Positions 25,570-34,635 are shown, numbered from the stretch's first letter. The stretch is DNA of 64,000 nt from Eubacterium sp. MSJ-33 (GCF_022174665.1 NZ_CP076562.1:1534501-1598500); one strand, 5' to 3'. A program made the numbers and translations. Notes: a model not told the origin generated them from the letters alone.

Positions 25570-27369
25570 CTATAATCTATCAACCGCATCCACAATCGCC
25601 TGCACAGTCTCCGCAGGCTGTGTATGTCTGCACGACACCGGAAGCCCCATCATACGCAGGCGGATTAATAGCTGCATGCAGACCGGAAGCTCACAGAGTG
25701 CTTCGGAGAGTATTTTATTGTCCAATGTCTGTCGGCCGGTCATCCCCTGCGACATATCATCCATCTCTCGCCGCCATAATCGGTAAAAAACATCCGCAGG
25801 CGTTCCATACTCCAGAATCTTCCCATCTTGCAGATACAAGACCTGTTCTGCGTCCTCCACGACAGCATCTGCATCGTGACTGACGACAACAACTGTAATC
25901 CCTGCATCCCGGTGTAATGCACGCAGGATATCCAGCATTTTTTTCTTTCCAACCGGATCAAGCCCTGCCAACGGCTCATCTAAAATCAGATAATCCGGCT
26001 GCATCGCAATCACGCCAGCCAAAGCCACACGCCGTTTCTGTCCGCCCGACAGCTTATCCATCGGCAGATCATAGACATCCTGTGGCAGTCCGACAAACTG
26101 AATCGCCTCATACGCCCGCTTCTCCGCTTCCACTTCGCTGATGCCGACATTCCGCGGTCCAAACACCACATCTTCATATACATTTTTTGCAAATAACTGC
26201 TGTTCCGGATACTGGAAGATAAACCCGATCTTCTTACGCAACGCTGCTATATCCGCAGAAGCATCCGTTACCTCAAGCCCATCCACATAGATATTTCCGT
26301 CTGTCGGAGAAATAAGTGCCGGTATCATCTGCAGAAGCGTTGACTTTCCTGCACCCGAAGGTCCGATGATTGCTGTATAGCTGCCTTTCTCAATCGAACA
26401 GCATACATCGGTAAGAATCGGTTTCTCCCCGTAATTCAGATGGACATGTTGTAACACGATTGCCTGTGACAATGCTTTCGCCTTCTTCCCTGTCGGTGCA
26501 GGTTCCATCGTCTTTTCTTTCAGAAATGCATACGGATGCTCCTTGTATATACGTTCTGCAATTGCCTTGATTGAGAACAAATCCTTCGTCCTCACGCACC
26601 CACACTTGGTCAAAGCATGTGCAAGCTGCACAGTCATCGGCAGTTCCAACCCAAACTCGCGTAATTTCTCCGGCTGCGCAAAAATTGCTTCCCGGCTGCC
26701 CTTCATAGCAAGCCTTCCCTGATGCATCACATAGATCCAATCTGCCATCAGAAGCTCCTCCATCAGATGTGTAATCAGAATAATCGTGATTCCCTGCTTC
26801 TGTAGCTCTTTCATCAACTGCAGCACATCCCGTCTGGATTTCGGATCAAGCATACTGGTTGCCTCATCAAGCACGATACACCGTGGCTTCATCGCAAGTA
26901 CGCCTGCAATCGCAACCTTCTGTTTTCCACCTCCAGATAGCTCTTCGATGCGCATGGACGCCGAAAGTCCGACCTGGTCAAGCGCATCCTCCACACGTTT
27001 CACCAGTTCTTTGTGTGGCACGCCGATATTCTCCGCGCCAAAGGCAACATCCTCTTCCACAACACTACCAATCAACTGATCATCGGGATTCTGGAACACC
27101 ATGCCAACCATCTTCCGGATCGGAATGATATTTCCCTCCTGCATCGCATCAAGTCCGCCGATGAGAACCGTACCTTCAATCGGAAGCAACAGGCGGTTTA
27201 AGATCTTGGCAAATGTGCTTTTTCCGCTTCCATTCACCCCTGCCACAACGATAAATTCACCTTCTCCTGCATCAAAATTGATTCCACGGATGGCGTTTAC
27301 CATCTCCGTCAGATTCCCTTCTTCATCCCGGTCAAAATATTCAAATGTGAGATCTCTGATTGTTATCAT
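25570..27369 (-). CDS. Fused ECF transporter ATPases EcfA1-EcfA2
   Basis: A 599-aa protein with two complete ABC domains in one chain. Domain 1 (about 1-250): Walker A GVNGSGKST, signature LSGGGKQKVAIAG, Walker B CIVLDEATSMLDP. Domain 2 (about 300-535): Walker A GPSGAGKST, signature LSGGQKRRVALAG, Walker B YLILDEPLAGLDP. A linker of 45 residues joins them and about 60 residues follow. In most Firmicutes these are two adjacent genes, ecfA1 and ecfA2. Domain order (the ATSMLD-type half first) matches that gene order. The subunit powers vitamin uptake with EcfT encoded next. Confidence 0.93.
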   Translation of the reverse strand: MITIRDLTFEYFDRDEEGNLTEMVNAIRGINFDAGEGEFIVVAGVNGSGKSTFAKILNRLLLPIEGTVLIGGLDAMQEGNIIPIRKMVGMVFQNPDDQLIGSVVEEDVAFGAENIGVPHKELVKRVEDALDQVGLSASMRIEELSGGGKQKVAIAGVLAMKPRCIVLDEATSMLDPKSRRDVLQLMKELQKQGITIILITHLMEELLMADWIYVMHQGRLAMKGSREAIFAQPEKLREFGLELPMTVQLAHALTKCGCVRTKDLFSIKAIAERIYKEHPYAFLKEKTMEPAPTGKKAKALSQAIVLQHVHLNYGEKPILTDVCCSIEKGSYTAIIGPSGAGKSTLLQMIPALISPTDGNIYVDGLEVTDASADIAALRKKIGFIFQYPEQQLFAKNVYEDVVFGPRNVGISEVEAEKRAYEAIQFVGLPQDVYDLPMDKLSGGQKRRVALAGVIAMQPDYLILDEPLAGLDPVGKKKMLDILRALHRDAGITVVVVSHDADAVVEDAEQVLYLQDGKILEYGTPADVFYRLWRREMDDMSQGMTGRQTLDNKILSEALCELPVCMQLLIRLRMMGLPVSCRHTQPAETVQAIVDAVDRL

Positions 27370-27430
27370 GATATCCTATATTCCTGATTGTTTTTTATAT
27401 TCGCAATAACTAACTTATAACATATCCATT

Positions 27431-27460
27431 ACTATACCATTTTTTCTACGTATGTCGCAA
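27431..27460 (-). promoter_or_regulatory. Promoter of the ecfA-ecfT-truA operon
   Basis: TTGCGA (27455-27460), an 18-base spacer and TATAGT (27431-27436) preceded by TG on the minus strand. The operon is cut off from the ribosomal superoperon by the accessory island and the rplQ terminator, so it needs its own promoter. The leader of about 55 bases shows no riboswitch. Confidence 0.6.
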
Positions 27461-27557
27461 TTTTTTCTCAAAAGAATAAAGAAATTTTCACATATTAACA
27501 TGAAAACATCCATACAATATTTTTTCGTTAAATAAAAATGTTTTTTCAGCTTTTCTA

Positions 27558-27566
27558 TGTTATAAT
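27558..27566 (+). promoter_or_regulatory. Extended -10 promoter
   Basis: A perfect TATAAT at 27561-27566 with TG one base upstream (TGTTATAAT) and no good -35. The transcript would start near 27573 and lead, after about 100 bases, into the plus-strand gene at 27672. Confidence 0.5.
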
Positions 27567-27671
27567 TTGTATGGATTTGCTATTATTGTACGAAATGTAT
27601 GGAATATAGCATTTTCAGACCATTTGTCAGTTTTATCTGACATTTATTTTACACATATTGGGAGGGTACAT

Positions 27672-28214
27672 ATGGAATTTTCTAATTTTCCAAACATTAA
27701 TGCACGAATTACTGCCTGGGGCGGCATCAAGCAGACTGCATTTAACAAAAAAAAATACGCAGCCGCTGAGGCATCATGGAATTTGCTTTCGCCACAGGAG
27801 ATTGCAATGCTTGATCAGCAGATTCCTTATGGTGTGGAAGCGTTCTCATTCGTGGCAACACCAACAGCAATTCTCGTCTATGATGCGAAGACGGTGCGCG
27901 TGATTCCGATTCGCGATATCATGTGGATCTATGGAAATGTGGTTAAACAGACAATGAATTTTATTCCGACAAGCAAATTCCACACCTTATATCTGCTTGC
28001 ACGAGATGGCGGAACTTATTCACTCGGACAGATCACAACCGGTGGTTTCTCCAAGAAAGCACCACTGGACGAAGCGGTCGCCAAACTGCAGAACCTGTTA
28101 TTTCCTTACAGAAAAGGAATTGTATATGGATATTCCGATGAAATCGCGAACTATTTCCAGGGGAACTTCGCCGGAGCTGTCCAGATGGTTGACGCGAAAT
28201 CTATGGAACCGTAA
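27672..28214 (+). CDS. Hypothetical protein, 180 aa
   Basis: Start at 27672 has GGGAGGGTACAT before the ATG. The protein is soluble, without membrane segment or signal peptide. It shows alternating strand-like stretches (AFSFVATPTAILVYDAKTVR, VRVIPIRDIMWIYGNV, FHTLYLLARDGGTYSLG), which looks like a small beta-barrel such as a PH-like fold, followed by helix-rich LDEAVAKLQNLL and an aromatic YGYSDEIANYF. The layout recalls uncharacterised lachnospiraceal proteins of the DUF6709 kind, but I cannot confirm that. It is the first gene of the accessory island and ends at a bidirectional terminator. Confidence 0.75.
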   Translation: MEFSNFPNINARITAWGGIKQTAFNKKKYAAAEASWNLLSPQEIAMLDQQIPYGVEAFSFVATPTAILVYDAKTVRVIPIRDIMWIYGNVVKQTMNFIPTSKFHTLYLLARDGGTYSLGQITTGGFSKKAPLDEAVAKLQNLLFPYRKGIVYGYSDEIANYFQGNFAGAVQMVDAKSMEP

Positions 28215-28260
28215 TTTTTCTACCATACCCATATATGGCTTCTCGCAGGAGACACAGAGT

Positions 28261-28298
28261 AACAAAGAGGGATTGACATACGTCAATCCCTCTTTGTT
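28261..28298. terminator. Bidirectional terminator
   Basis: AACAAAGAGGGATTGAC and GTCAATCCCTCTTTGTT are a perfect 17-base stem with a 4-base loop. It separates the convergent plus-strand hypothetical gene and the minus-strand pilin-like gene. Confidence 0.9.
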
Positions 28299-28335
28299 TC
28301 TATTCAAGTTACCACGAATTTCGCATTTTAGCGGC

Positions 28336-28965
28336 CTACTGAATCTTAGGTGCATCAACGAAAGCTGTCTCATCCTCCAGATGTACATATCCGTCGCCAG
28401 CAACATATTGAATCAGACAGCCGGAATTATAATACTGCGCAAATAAAACCTTTCCTTCTCCACCATATACAACAATCACACCCGGACATCCAAACTGATT
28501 ATAAAAACCGTTACAATTCATGCCCAATGGTTCATCCTCATCTCCTGTAAAGTTAAAGAAATGATACTCACTGCCATCCTTTGCATTCAGCTCCTCCAAC
28601 ACGCGCTGTGCAAAATAATACTCCAATGCATTCGCATCTGTAATGCCATTCACACTGTTATTCTGCGCCCGGCTGAGCATGTAATTCGTCAACACACCAC
28701 ATGGTGTAGCTTTTCCCTCATCATCCGTATATGTCTTATTAAGATTCATCGGGTGATCTTCTGCATATGTCGAAATCATGCCTGTCTCTACCGCCGAGAC
28801 AATCGTTCGAAGCTCCTCTGTCGCTGTTGACGCCCTTGCTCTGCGCACATACCTGATTACCGCCAGTCCGATTGCACCTGCCAAGACAGCCATAATCGCA
28901 ATCACGATAATAAGTTCTACCAATGTAAAACCTTCATTTGTTGAAATTCTTCTCCGTTTTCTCAT
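28336..28965 (-). CDS. Type IV pilin-like protein (prepilin leader)
   Basis: A 209-aa protein with a short basic leader, MRKRRRISTNEG, then FTLVELIIVIAIMAVLAG, the classic prepilin site: cleavage after glycine, methylated phenylalanine, glutamate at +5. The helix is followed by a globular domain of about 165 residues with two cysteines, NCNGFYNQFGCPG. It would be processed by a PilD-type peptidase and join a pilus or pseudopilus. No assembly ATPase, platform or peptidase gene lies in the window, so it is an orphan in the island. Confidence 0.85.
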   Translation of the reverse strand: MRKRRRISTNEGFTLVELIIVIAIMAVLAGAIGLAVIRYVRRARASTATEELRTIVSAVETGMISTYAEDHPMNLNKTYTDDEGKATPCGVLTNYMLSRAQNNSVNGITDANALEYYFAQRVLEELNAKDGSEYHFFNFTGDEDEPLGMNCNGFYNQFGCPGVIVVYGGEGKVLFAQYYNSGCLIQYVAGDGYVHLEDETAFVDAPKIQ

Positions 28966-29065
28966 ACCCCTACCCCGTAAATACCGAACTTTTCAAACTT
29001 AAAGTCATCATATCATCTTATGCATCGCAAAGCAAATATAATTCTATAAAATGCATGACAAAAAA

Positions 29066-29902
29066 TTACAATTCTGCACCAATCACAATTCCCTTAGAAT
29101 CTGTTCCATGTCCAATCTGTCCTGTGACCGCGATTGGTACCGTGCTACATGTATATTTCTTCACAAGCTGTACTATATCCGGAGTACACTTTCTCTCATC
29201 CATCTCTGTAAATGTTCCAAGTAAAATCCCCGCAACCTGTTCAAATGCACCAAGTTGCTGCAACTGACTCAGATACGTCTCCATCCGTGCAACTGTGCCG
29301 GAACGACTCTCTAGAAGCAGGATTTTTCCTTTCAGGTCTGGCATATAACCGGTTCCTGCCAGTTTCAGAAAGCACCGGATATTCCCTCCAACAACAATAC
29401 CGTGCATCTGTGTACCCTGGACATAATGATAATCAACCCGATATAACGCATCTCCGCCATCTTGCATGACATTCCGCACATCCGCGATCTGTTGCTTCCG
29501 GTTCGCATAAAGCACATTTCGAATCTGATATAATACGCCTGTCCGTCCGGTTTTTGCATAGATTGCATTTAATACCGTCGTCAGGTCGCTATATCCCCAG
29601 AACTGCTTATTCGCCTCCGCAATCACGCTATAGTCCAAATACGGCAAAATACCATTTGCGATATCCCCTCCGGATATATCACAGATCGCATCAATCGAAT
29701 CATCCTTATAAAAATCATTTACTATATTCGCACGCTCCTCTTCCGTTCCACCCGCCACGCCGTCACATGCAAATATATACGGACTAAGCACACTCTCAAT
29801 ACCCATATCAGCTAACGTCTGCTGCAATTCTTTGATCTCTCTCTCATATGTATACTTTAATCCATTTGAACAGCACACAATTCCGGTTTTTTTAAATCCC
29901 AT
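29066..29902 (-). CDS. S66-family LD-carboxypeptidase / MccF-like peptidase
   Basis: A serine peptidase of 278 aa. The S66 fold is recognised by GVAGGTEEERANIVNDFYKDDSIDAI, then the nucleophile elbow FWGYSDLTTVLNAI (serine near residue 106), the glutamate in ILLLESRSG and the histidine in TGQIGHGTDSKG, the catalytic triad of LdcA and MccF. Members trim murein tetrapeptides in recycling or inactivate microcin C-like peptides. Length is slightly short (about 300 usual). It lies 40 bases after the truncated surface protein, whose lost 3' end abuts this gene. Confidence 0.88.
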   Translation of the reverse strand: MGFKKTGIVCCSNGLKYTYEREIKELQQTLADMGIESVLSPYIFACDGVAGGTEEERANIVNDFYKDDSIDAICDISGGDIANGILPYLDYSVIAEANKQFWGYSDLTTVLNAIYAKTGRTGVLYQIRNVLYANRKQQIADVRNVMQDGGDALYRVDYHYVQGTQMHGIVVGGNIRCFLKLAGTGYMPDLKGKILLLESRSGTVARMETYLSQLQQLGAFEQVAGILLGTFTEMDERKCTPDIVQLVKKYTCSTVPIAVTGQIGHGTDSKGIVIGAEL

Positions 29903-29942
29903 ATTTGAAAATCAACTTCCCTTCTGCCTTCGATCATCTTTA

Positions 29943-32702
29943 TCAAATAATCCCTGCCAAATACAAATTTTTCGATACAAAAAACATAACACACCCGCGG
30001 AAGACTTGTAAAGCCCACCTGTATTCCTTACCCGACCAAGAATCGTATCCCGGATCCCCATATACATCATCCGTAACTACTTCACCTGTTTCGTTACTAA
30101 AGTCATAACTCTTGAAGTTGTATGAAATGCTACCATCTGCATTTGTAACCTTGCAAGCAGAAACATCGCCCTTAAGACTACTGATTAAGTAAACACTAAA
30201 CTCTGCACCATTCAATGGCTCAATCTTAGTCGTGTTACCATCCTTTACAGGTACGTACTTTTTAACATGAATTGGCTGCATGATCGGCTGGTCTGTGACA
30301 TCCAAATGCTTTGAAAGAGCAGTGTAATTTACATTACTCTTCTCTGCATCTGTTCGGTTATCACGTAAATCTACCGAATGCTCTGCTTTATCTCTGTAGA
30401 AATCCTTTGGTGCACACAGCTCAACTACATAATAATCATCAGCATTCTTTGCTGCAAAGATATCTTTGAAAGTAATCTTTCCATCCACACCAGTTGTTTC
30501 ACTGATCTGTAAAGGCTTCGAATCACCTGCCTTAGCAATTACCTGTTTGCCAGTTGTTGGATCAATAACAGGTGTTCCGTCCTTATGTGTGAGCGGTGTA
30601 TCTACAGTGTACTTCTCGTCACGCGCTTTAATCTCTCCGGTTGCTGTATCTACTACATCACGTTGTGCGTATAAAGCAAATACTGCACCTTCTAAGGTGA
30701 CATCCCCTGTACTGCCCTGCTGTGGTGTAGGATTTCCATTCTTTTTCTGTACAGTAAGATTGACAGGAATTGGTGTATCGGAGAACTTTGGTGCATTTGT
30801 GTCGGATACATTTACACCATCATAACACTTCTCTACACCATTATCCATTCCGTACATATAGGCTAAATCATCTGAAGCCTGCCTTACCTGAAATACCCAG
30901 TGCTTATCGCTCTTTGTGTAGTTATCCGGTGCTTTCTCTTCATACATTATCACCGTACCTAAAGGGATTGTTCTTCCGCCCAAAGCACCTATAAAGAAAG
31001 GGCTTGAGCTGTAACCAGCAGCAGTTGGTGATGTCAAAAAGACTACTTCACCATTAGCATCAGTCTCAAAATACCACTTACTTACAGAACCTGTGTGCTT
31101 TGTTTGAGCTTCCGATTCACCGTAAGTTTGAATTCCCGGATAGTATTCAATGCAGTAAACTGCTCCCTTAATAGGGACTTTGTTGTTATTCTCTTTCGTC
31201 AACGCAACAGAAATAGGATCGTCTACTGGCTTATCAGTTGTGTTGATTATGTACGGATTATCTACCGTATTAGACGCTGTTAGTTCTATTGCTATTGTAG
31301 ATTTGTTTAGCTGATAACCCTTACCAGCTTTCGTTTCCTTTACAACATATTTACCGATCGGCATCTCCAATGTGTTTGTATTACCTGCACTATTACATGT
31401 AAGTACAGCATTGCTTCCACTTACGGTCTTAGCCACTGTTACTCCATCTTCATTGTAGACGGTATACTGAGTTCCTGCTAAATCGTATAATGGATTGTTA
31501 TTTGTACACGTTGGATTTGATGATGTTTTCTTTAATGCCACATGGGAAGTTCCCTCCCATTTAACTTGAAAACTAAACGGACTAAAGCTCAGATCACCTG
31601 TTACAACATTCTGAAGTCCACCTGGGGAGATCCAACATGTAAGGTACATAATATATTTTGTATTATTACCAAAATCAAATGTTACAGTTTTATTACCAAC
31701 TATTGGATTTGCATAAACTCTAAACTGATTGCCACCACGCAAACTAACTGTAGAGCCAGCATTATAATCTGTGTACTGTGTTAAATCTGCATTTATATAA
31801 ATACGGAACTTATAATTTGCCGGAATTGTATAATTCCAAACCAAATCAGATGAAGCATCTACTGTCAATACATCGGACATGAGTAACCCATCTTCTGATT
31901 TGTCAGCTTTTGTACTACCTGTTACCCCGCATCGTTTCCCTTTACTAACGCTATTCACACCGTCTACCAAAAACGGTAAATCATTATAGGAAATTGCATT
32001 CAAAGCATTGATATAAGCTTTCGGACTATTACCATAAGAACCAGTCCCATACCCATAAATAGTTGATGCTTTACTAATATTATCGTTAGCTCCAGAAAAA
32101 TAACTACATGTCAGTGCTACAACAGCATCATCATTTTTTGTATGATCGTTATCACCACCATTAGATGTAAAACCACTCCATACAACGCCAGGCATTGGTG
32201 ACCAATGTTTTGCGTAAGCCAAAGCTTTTGCTATGTTTGTATAACTGTCTTGAGAAAACTCAGTATGTCCATCTACAGCAGATAGCACTGTGCCATAAGT
32301 ATCTGTACTAACACCATGCTGATAACAATAACCATGTGTGGCATATTCAGAATCATTAGCATTTACTGCAATACAGTATAAAGTTGCCTTAACGCCACTA
32401 AAGTAACCCCAGTACATATCATGAATATGTGGGAATCGCGATTCCTGATGTGCTGGTGGAGCATATAACATCTGTACCTCTTCCCAAGTGAGAATTGGGT
32501 CACTAATATCAACCCAAACATCGTCTTTGCTAGCATCCGTCACAGTGGCATCACCCGGCGGTGCTACACCAGCCTCCGTTGTGACCTCTCCTAATTCCGC
32601 AGCCCAAGGCACTAATACTTTTGATAGAAATGAGATTGGTAAAAGACAAACCATCAGAATACCAATCAAGATCAGTAAGCGTTTTTTCTTTTTTGATTTC
32701 AA
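29943..32702 (-). pseudogene. SpaA/Cna-B-type surface protein, truncated at the C-terminus
   Basis: A 919-aa exported protein. TTG start with GGGAGGAAAAAACT before it; signal segment RLLILIGILMVCLLPISFLS (about 8-27). Residues 60-390 are an adhesin-like region with several cysteines (TLYCIAVN, GYCYQHG, CSYFSG) of uncertain fold. Four SpaA/Cna-B domains follow (about 395-490, 510-625, 640-800, 810-880), marked by lysine words VALKK, VALTK, LTVQKK, HVKKYV and glutamate words VVKETKAGKGY, IMYEEKAPDNY, VVELCAPKDFY. The fourth domain breaks off after YDSWSGKEYR; about 24 unrelated residues then reach the stop. There is no LPXTG, membrane tail or sortase gene. It is called a pseudogene for that reason, though the shortened protein might still be secreted. 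Confidence 0.78.
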
Positions 32703-32747
32703 AGTTTTTTCCTCCCTTTCATCATTGTTTTTCCTTTACTGAACCTT

Positions 32748-32837
32748 ATTCACTTAAATAGAAAAAGGGATGGCAAAAAGCCACCCCGAATTACTTAAGT
32801 GAATGAAAGAGCCTAAAAGATTTTACTCTCTTAGATT
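32748..32837 (-). ncRNA. Two-hairpin RNA element, copy A
   Basis: Read on the minus strand: hairpin 2 (GAATCTAAGAG with CTTTTAGGCTC, with wobble pairs), a linker TTTCATTCACTTAA, then an inner hairpin GGGGTGGC / GCCATCCC followed by TTTTTC (a terminator), closed by the outer pairing ATTCACTTAA (32795-32804 complement) with TTAAGTGAAT (32748-32757 complement). It lies 46 bases upstream of the start codon of the surface protein. Copies B and C lie at 34537 and 35567. Confidence 0.65.
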
Positions 32838-32856
32838 CTAGTCATTTATTAAATTC

Positions 32857-32886
32857 TTGACCCATACTTCTCTCTCATGATAAAAT
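32857..32886 (+). promoter_or_regulatory. Promoter of the zinc-ribbon gene
   Basis: TTGACC (32857-32862), 18 bases, TAAAAT (32881-32886). The leader of about 69 bases holds the direct repeat GGGGATT-TTGT-GGGGGATT (about 32900-32919) and a TTTTCTCC...GGAGAGAAAA inverted repeat just before the ribosome site. The same promoter and leader are duplicated at 35692-35797. Confidence 0.6.
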
Positions 32887-32961
32887 ATTATCAAATTAAG
32901 GGGGATTTTGTGGGGGATTATCTACATTACACTATTTTCTCCCTAGAAAGGAGAGAAAAGT

Positions 32962-33300
32962 ATGATTTATGGTGTAAGCGATGGCGTTAATATCTGCAAA
33001 TCTTGTAATCGTGAATATCTTGCTCATTACGAAAAATATCCAGAAAATGATATTAAACATTCTATTGGCTGTCCATATTGTAATGCAACTGTTGGATATG
33101 CAGAAGGCACGGACGATGTATCAACTTTTGAGTATACTGAAGAACAAACTTATACGCCCACATGCCCTGATTGCGGATCAATAATGAACATTCAAGTAAA
33201 TAGTAACACACACGAATTTTTCTGGTCTTGTTCTCGTTCCCCGCGTCAACATAGAACAAGAAACTATTATGGTAAACGCAAATTAAATGAAATTGACTAA
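32962..33300 (+). CDS. Zinc-ribbon protein, 112 aa
   Basis: A small soluble protein with six cysteines in CxxC pairs: ICKSCNREY (13, 16), GCPYCNA (38, 41) and CPDCGS (69, 72), then FFWSCSRSPRQHR, a fourth knuckle with cysteine and histidine. The second ribbon resembles the C-terminal zinc finger of topoisomerase-type proteins (CPxCG ... FxxCSxxP). A DNA- or RNA-binding role is plausible but not shown. Start: GAAAGGAGAGAAAAGT-ATG. It is divergent from the surface protein gene and convergent with the lipoprotein gene. Confidence 0.75.
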   Translation: MIYGVSDGVNICKSCNREYLAHYEKYPENDIKHSIGCPYCNATVGYAEGTDDVSTFEYTEEQTYTPTCPDCGSIMNIQVNSNTHEFFWSCSRSPRQHRTRNYYGKRKLNEID

Positions 33301-33317
33301 CTGCTGTCAACTCAAAA

Positions 33318-33347
33318 GAACTCAGAAGCTTTTACACTTCTGAGTTC
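33318..33347. terminator. Bidirectional terminator
   Basis: GAACTCAGAAG and CTTCTGAGTTC form a perfect 11-base stem with an 8-base loop, between the convergent zinc-ribbon and lipoprotein genes. Plus-strand sequence continues TACTTTT, minus-strand CTTTTGAG. Confidence 0.8.
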
Positions 33348-33380
33348 TACTTTTATCTGCTCTACTATTTTTTAAACCTG

Positions 33381-34244
33381 TTACTTTCTAGCACCACATT
33401 CACACTTCCAATAACCTTCTTCATCATGGTGTACCACATGAGACTTCTCATCGTGATGCTTAGTCTCTGTCCAAGCGTCCTTGGTTTTAACCCAAACATC
33501 GTCGGCAGTTCCATAATTTCTTCCACCGCATGGATGAGCTGCTAATGCATCTATGCTGGTAAATACTTGACCACACATACGACATTTTACAGCATCTGCC
33601 CAGTATCCCTCTTCCGGGTGCTCGATTGTCTCATCATAAGCAGCCTGATCAATGATCTTCTCATCATAAGCATCTTTGGTTTTTACCCAAACATTGTAAT
33701 TGTGCTGATGTTGCGGCGTGTTATTTCCAGCATTGTTATTGTTAGCAGAATTATTATTTCCGGAATTATTTGATCCAGAATTAGCAGAATTGTTGCTTCC
33801 AGAATTGCCGGAGTTGCTACTTCCAGAGTTTCCAGAATTACTATTAACACTATTATTGGAATTGTTGTTTTCGGAACTGTTTGAGTTACCATTAGAGCCG
33901 TTGCTGCTAGCACTTCCACTATTGTTGCTTGTGCTACTATGACCTGAACCACCATTGCTACTTGTACTTTGCTTCTTCTCTTCAGTAGTTTCCTCAGCTT
34001 TCTTCTTTCCACCACCGATTTCTGTTGTGGCTGGTACTTCAGTTGTCACTTCTACTTCTAAAGTTTCCTTTTCAGGTGCAGGCTCTTCTACTACTTCCGC
34101 AGTTGTAGTATCTGCACTAGCCTCGCCTATAGTAGCAACTGTGTCCGTCGCTACATCCTCAACAGCAGTTGTCTTTCCTTCCTTCTGACTGCATCCTGTC
34201 AACATCAATGCTACAAGCGCAATTGAAATCATAATCTTTTTCAT
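33381..34244 (-). CDS. Lipoprotein with Asn/Ser/Gly-rich linker and repeated metal-binding-like modules
   Basis: A 287-aa lipoprotein from the ATG at 34244 (AGAGGAGGAATTCATT before it). MKKIMISIALVALMLTGCS is a lipobox signal peptide, cleaved before the cysteine at 18. Acidic Thr/Glu/Val-rich residues (about 25-90) lead into an Asn/Ser/Gly low-complexity linker (about 100-180). The C-terminal part has two related modules, each with VWVKTKDA(Y/W)xE, histidines, EEGYW and a CxxCG/CxCG pair (KCRMCGQVF...HPCGG and WKCECGA). The tail looks like a zinc-binding repeat seen in clostridial surface proteins. Function unknown; probably exposed on the membrane's outer face. Confidence 0.78.
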   Translation of the reverse strand: MKKIMISIALVALMLTGCSQKEGKTTAVEDVATDTVATIGEASADTTTAEVVEEPAPEKETLEVEVTTEVPATTEIGGGKKKAEETTEEKKQSTSSNGGSGHSSTSNNSGSASSNGSNGNSNSSENNNSNNSVNSNSGNSGSSNSGNSGSNNSANSGSNNSGNNNSANNNNAGNNTPQHQHNYNVWVKTKDAYDEKIIDQAAYDETIEHPEEGYWADAVKCRMCGQVFTSIDALAAHPCGGRNYGTADDVWVKTKDAWTETKHHDEKSHVVHHDEEGYWKCECGARK

Positions 34245-34349
34245 AATGAATTCCTCCTCTTCAGATTGTATCAGATTTTCCTCTGATTGCAACCTTCATT
34301 TCTTTTTTGTTAATTTATAAATAAGGAATCCAATTTTCTTTCAAGGTTT

Positions 34350-34490
34350 TCAATCTGCCCCTGTTGTTGTAACTTCTCCTAGCTCCTCCGCCCAAGGAAC
34401 TAATACTTTTGACAAAAATGAGATTGGTAACAGACAAACCATCAGAATACCAATCAAGATCAGTAAGCTTTTTTCCTTTTTTGATTTCAA
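34350..34490 (-). pseudogene. Duplicated 5' end of the surface protein gene
   Basis: TTG start at 34490 with the same GGGAGGAAAAAACT site as the intact gene. The 46 codons read KSKKEKSLLILIGILMVCLL and on to PWAEELGEVTTTGAD before TGA. This repeats residues 1-42 of the protein at 29943-32702 with few changes, and the leader DNA upstream matches as well (about 32575-32811 against 34355-34595). It is the remains of a second surface-protein gene or a partial tandem duplication. Confidence 0.8.
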
Positions 34491-34536
34491 AGTTTTTTCC
34501 TCCCTTTCATCATTGTTTTTTCCTTTACTGAACCTT

Positions 34537-34623
34537 ATTCACTTAACTAGAAAAAGGGATGGCAAAAACCATCCCAATTATTAAGTGAACGAAAAAACCT
34601 AGGAGATTTTACCCTCCTAGGTT
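34537..34623 (-). ncRNA. Two-hairpin RNA element, copy B
   Basis: Minus strand: hairpin 2 AACCTAGGAG / CTCCTAGGTT (perfect, 34596-34623) followed by TTTTTT, linker CGTTCACTTAA, inner hairpin GGGATGG / CCATCCC followed by TTTTTC, outer pairing TTCACTTAA (34581-34589 complement) with TTAAGTGAA (34538-34546 complement). It starts 13 bases past the zeta gene stop and so also works as its double terminator. Confidence 0.68.
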
Positions 34624-34635
34624 CTGGTTGGTTAT

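Noticed and set aside
33700-33950. Leucine/proline-rich and threonine-rich open frames opposite the lipoprotein
   Set aside because: They are reflections of the Asn/Ser/Gly codon repeats in other frames, with no ribosome sites.
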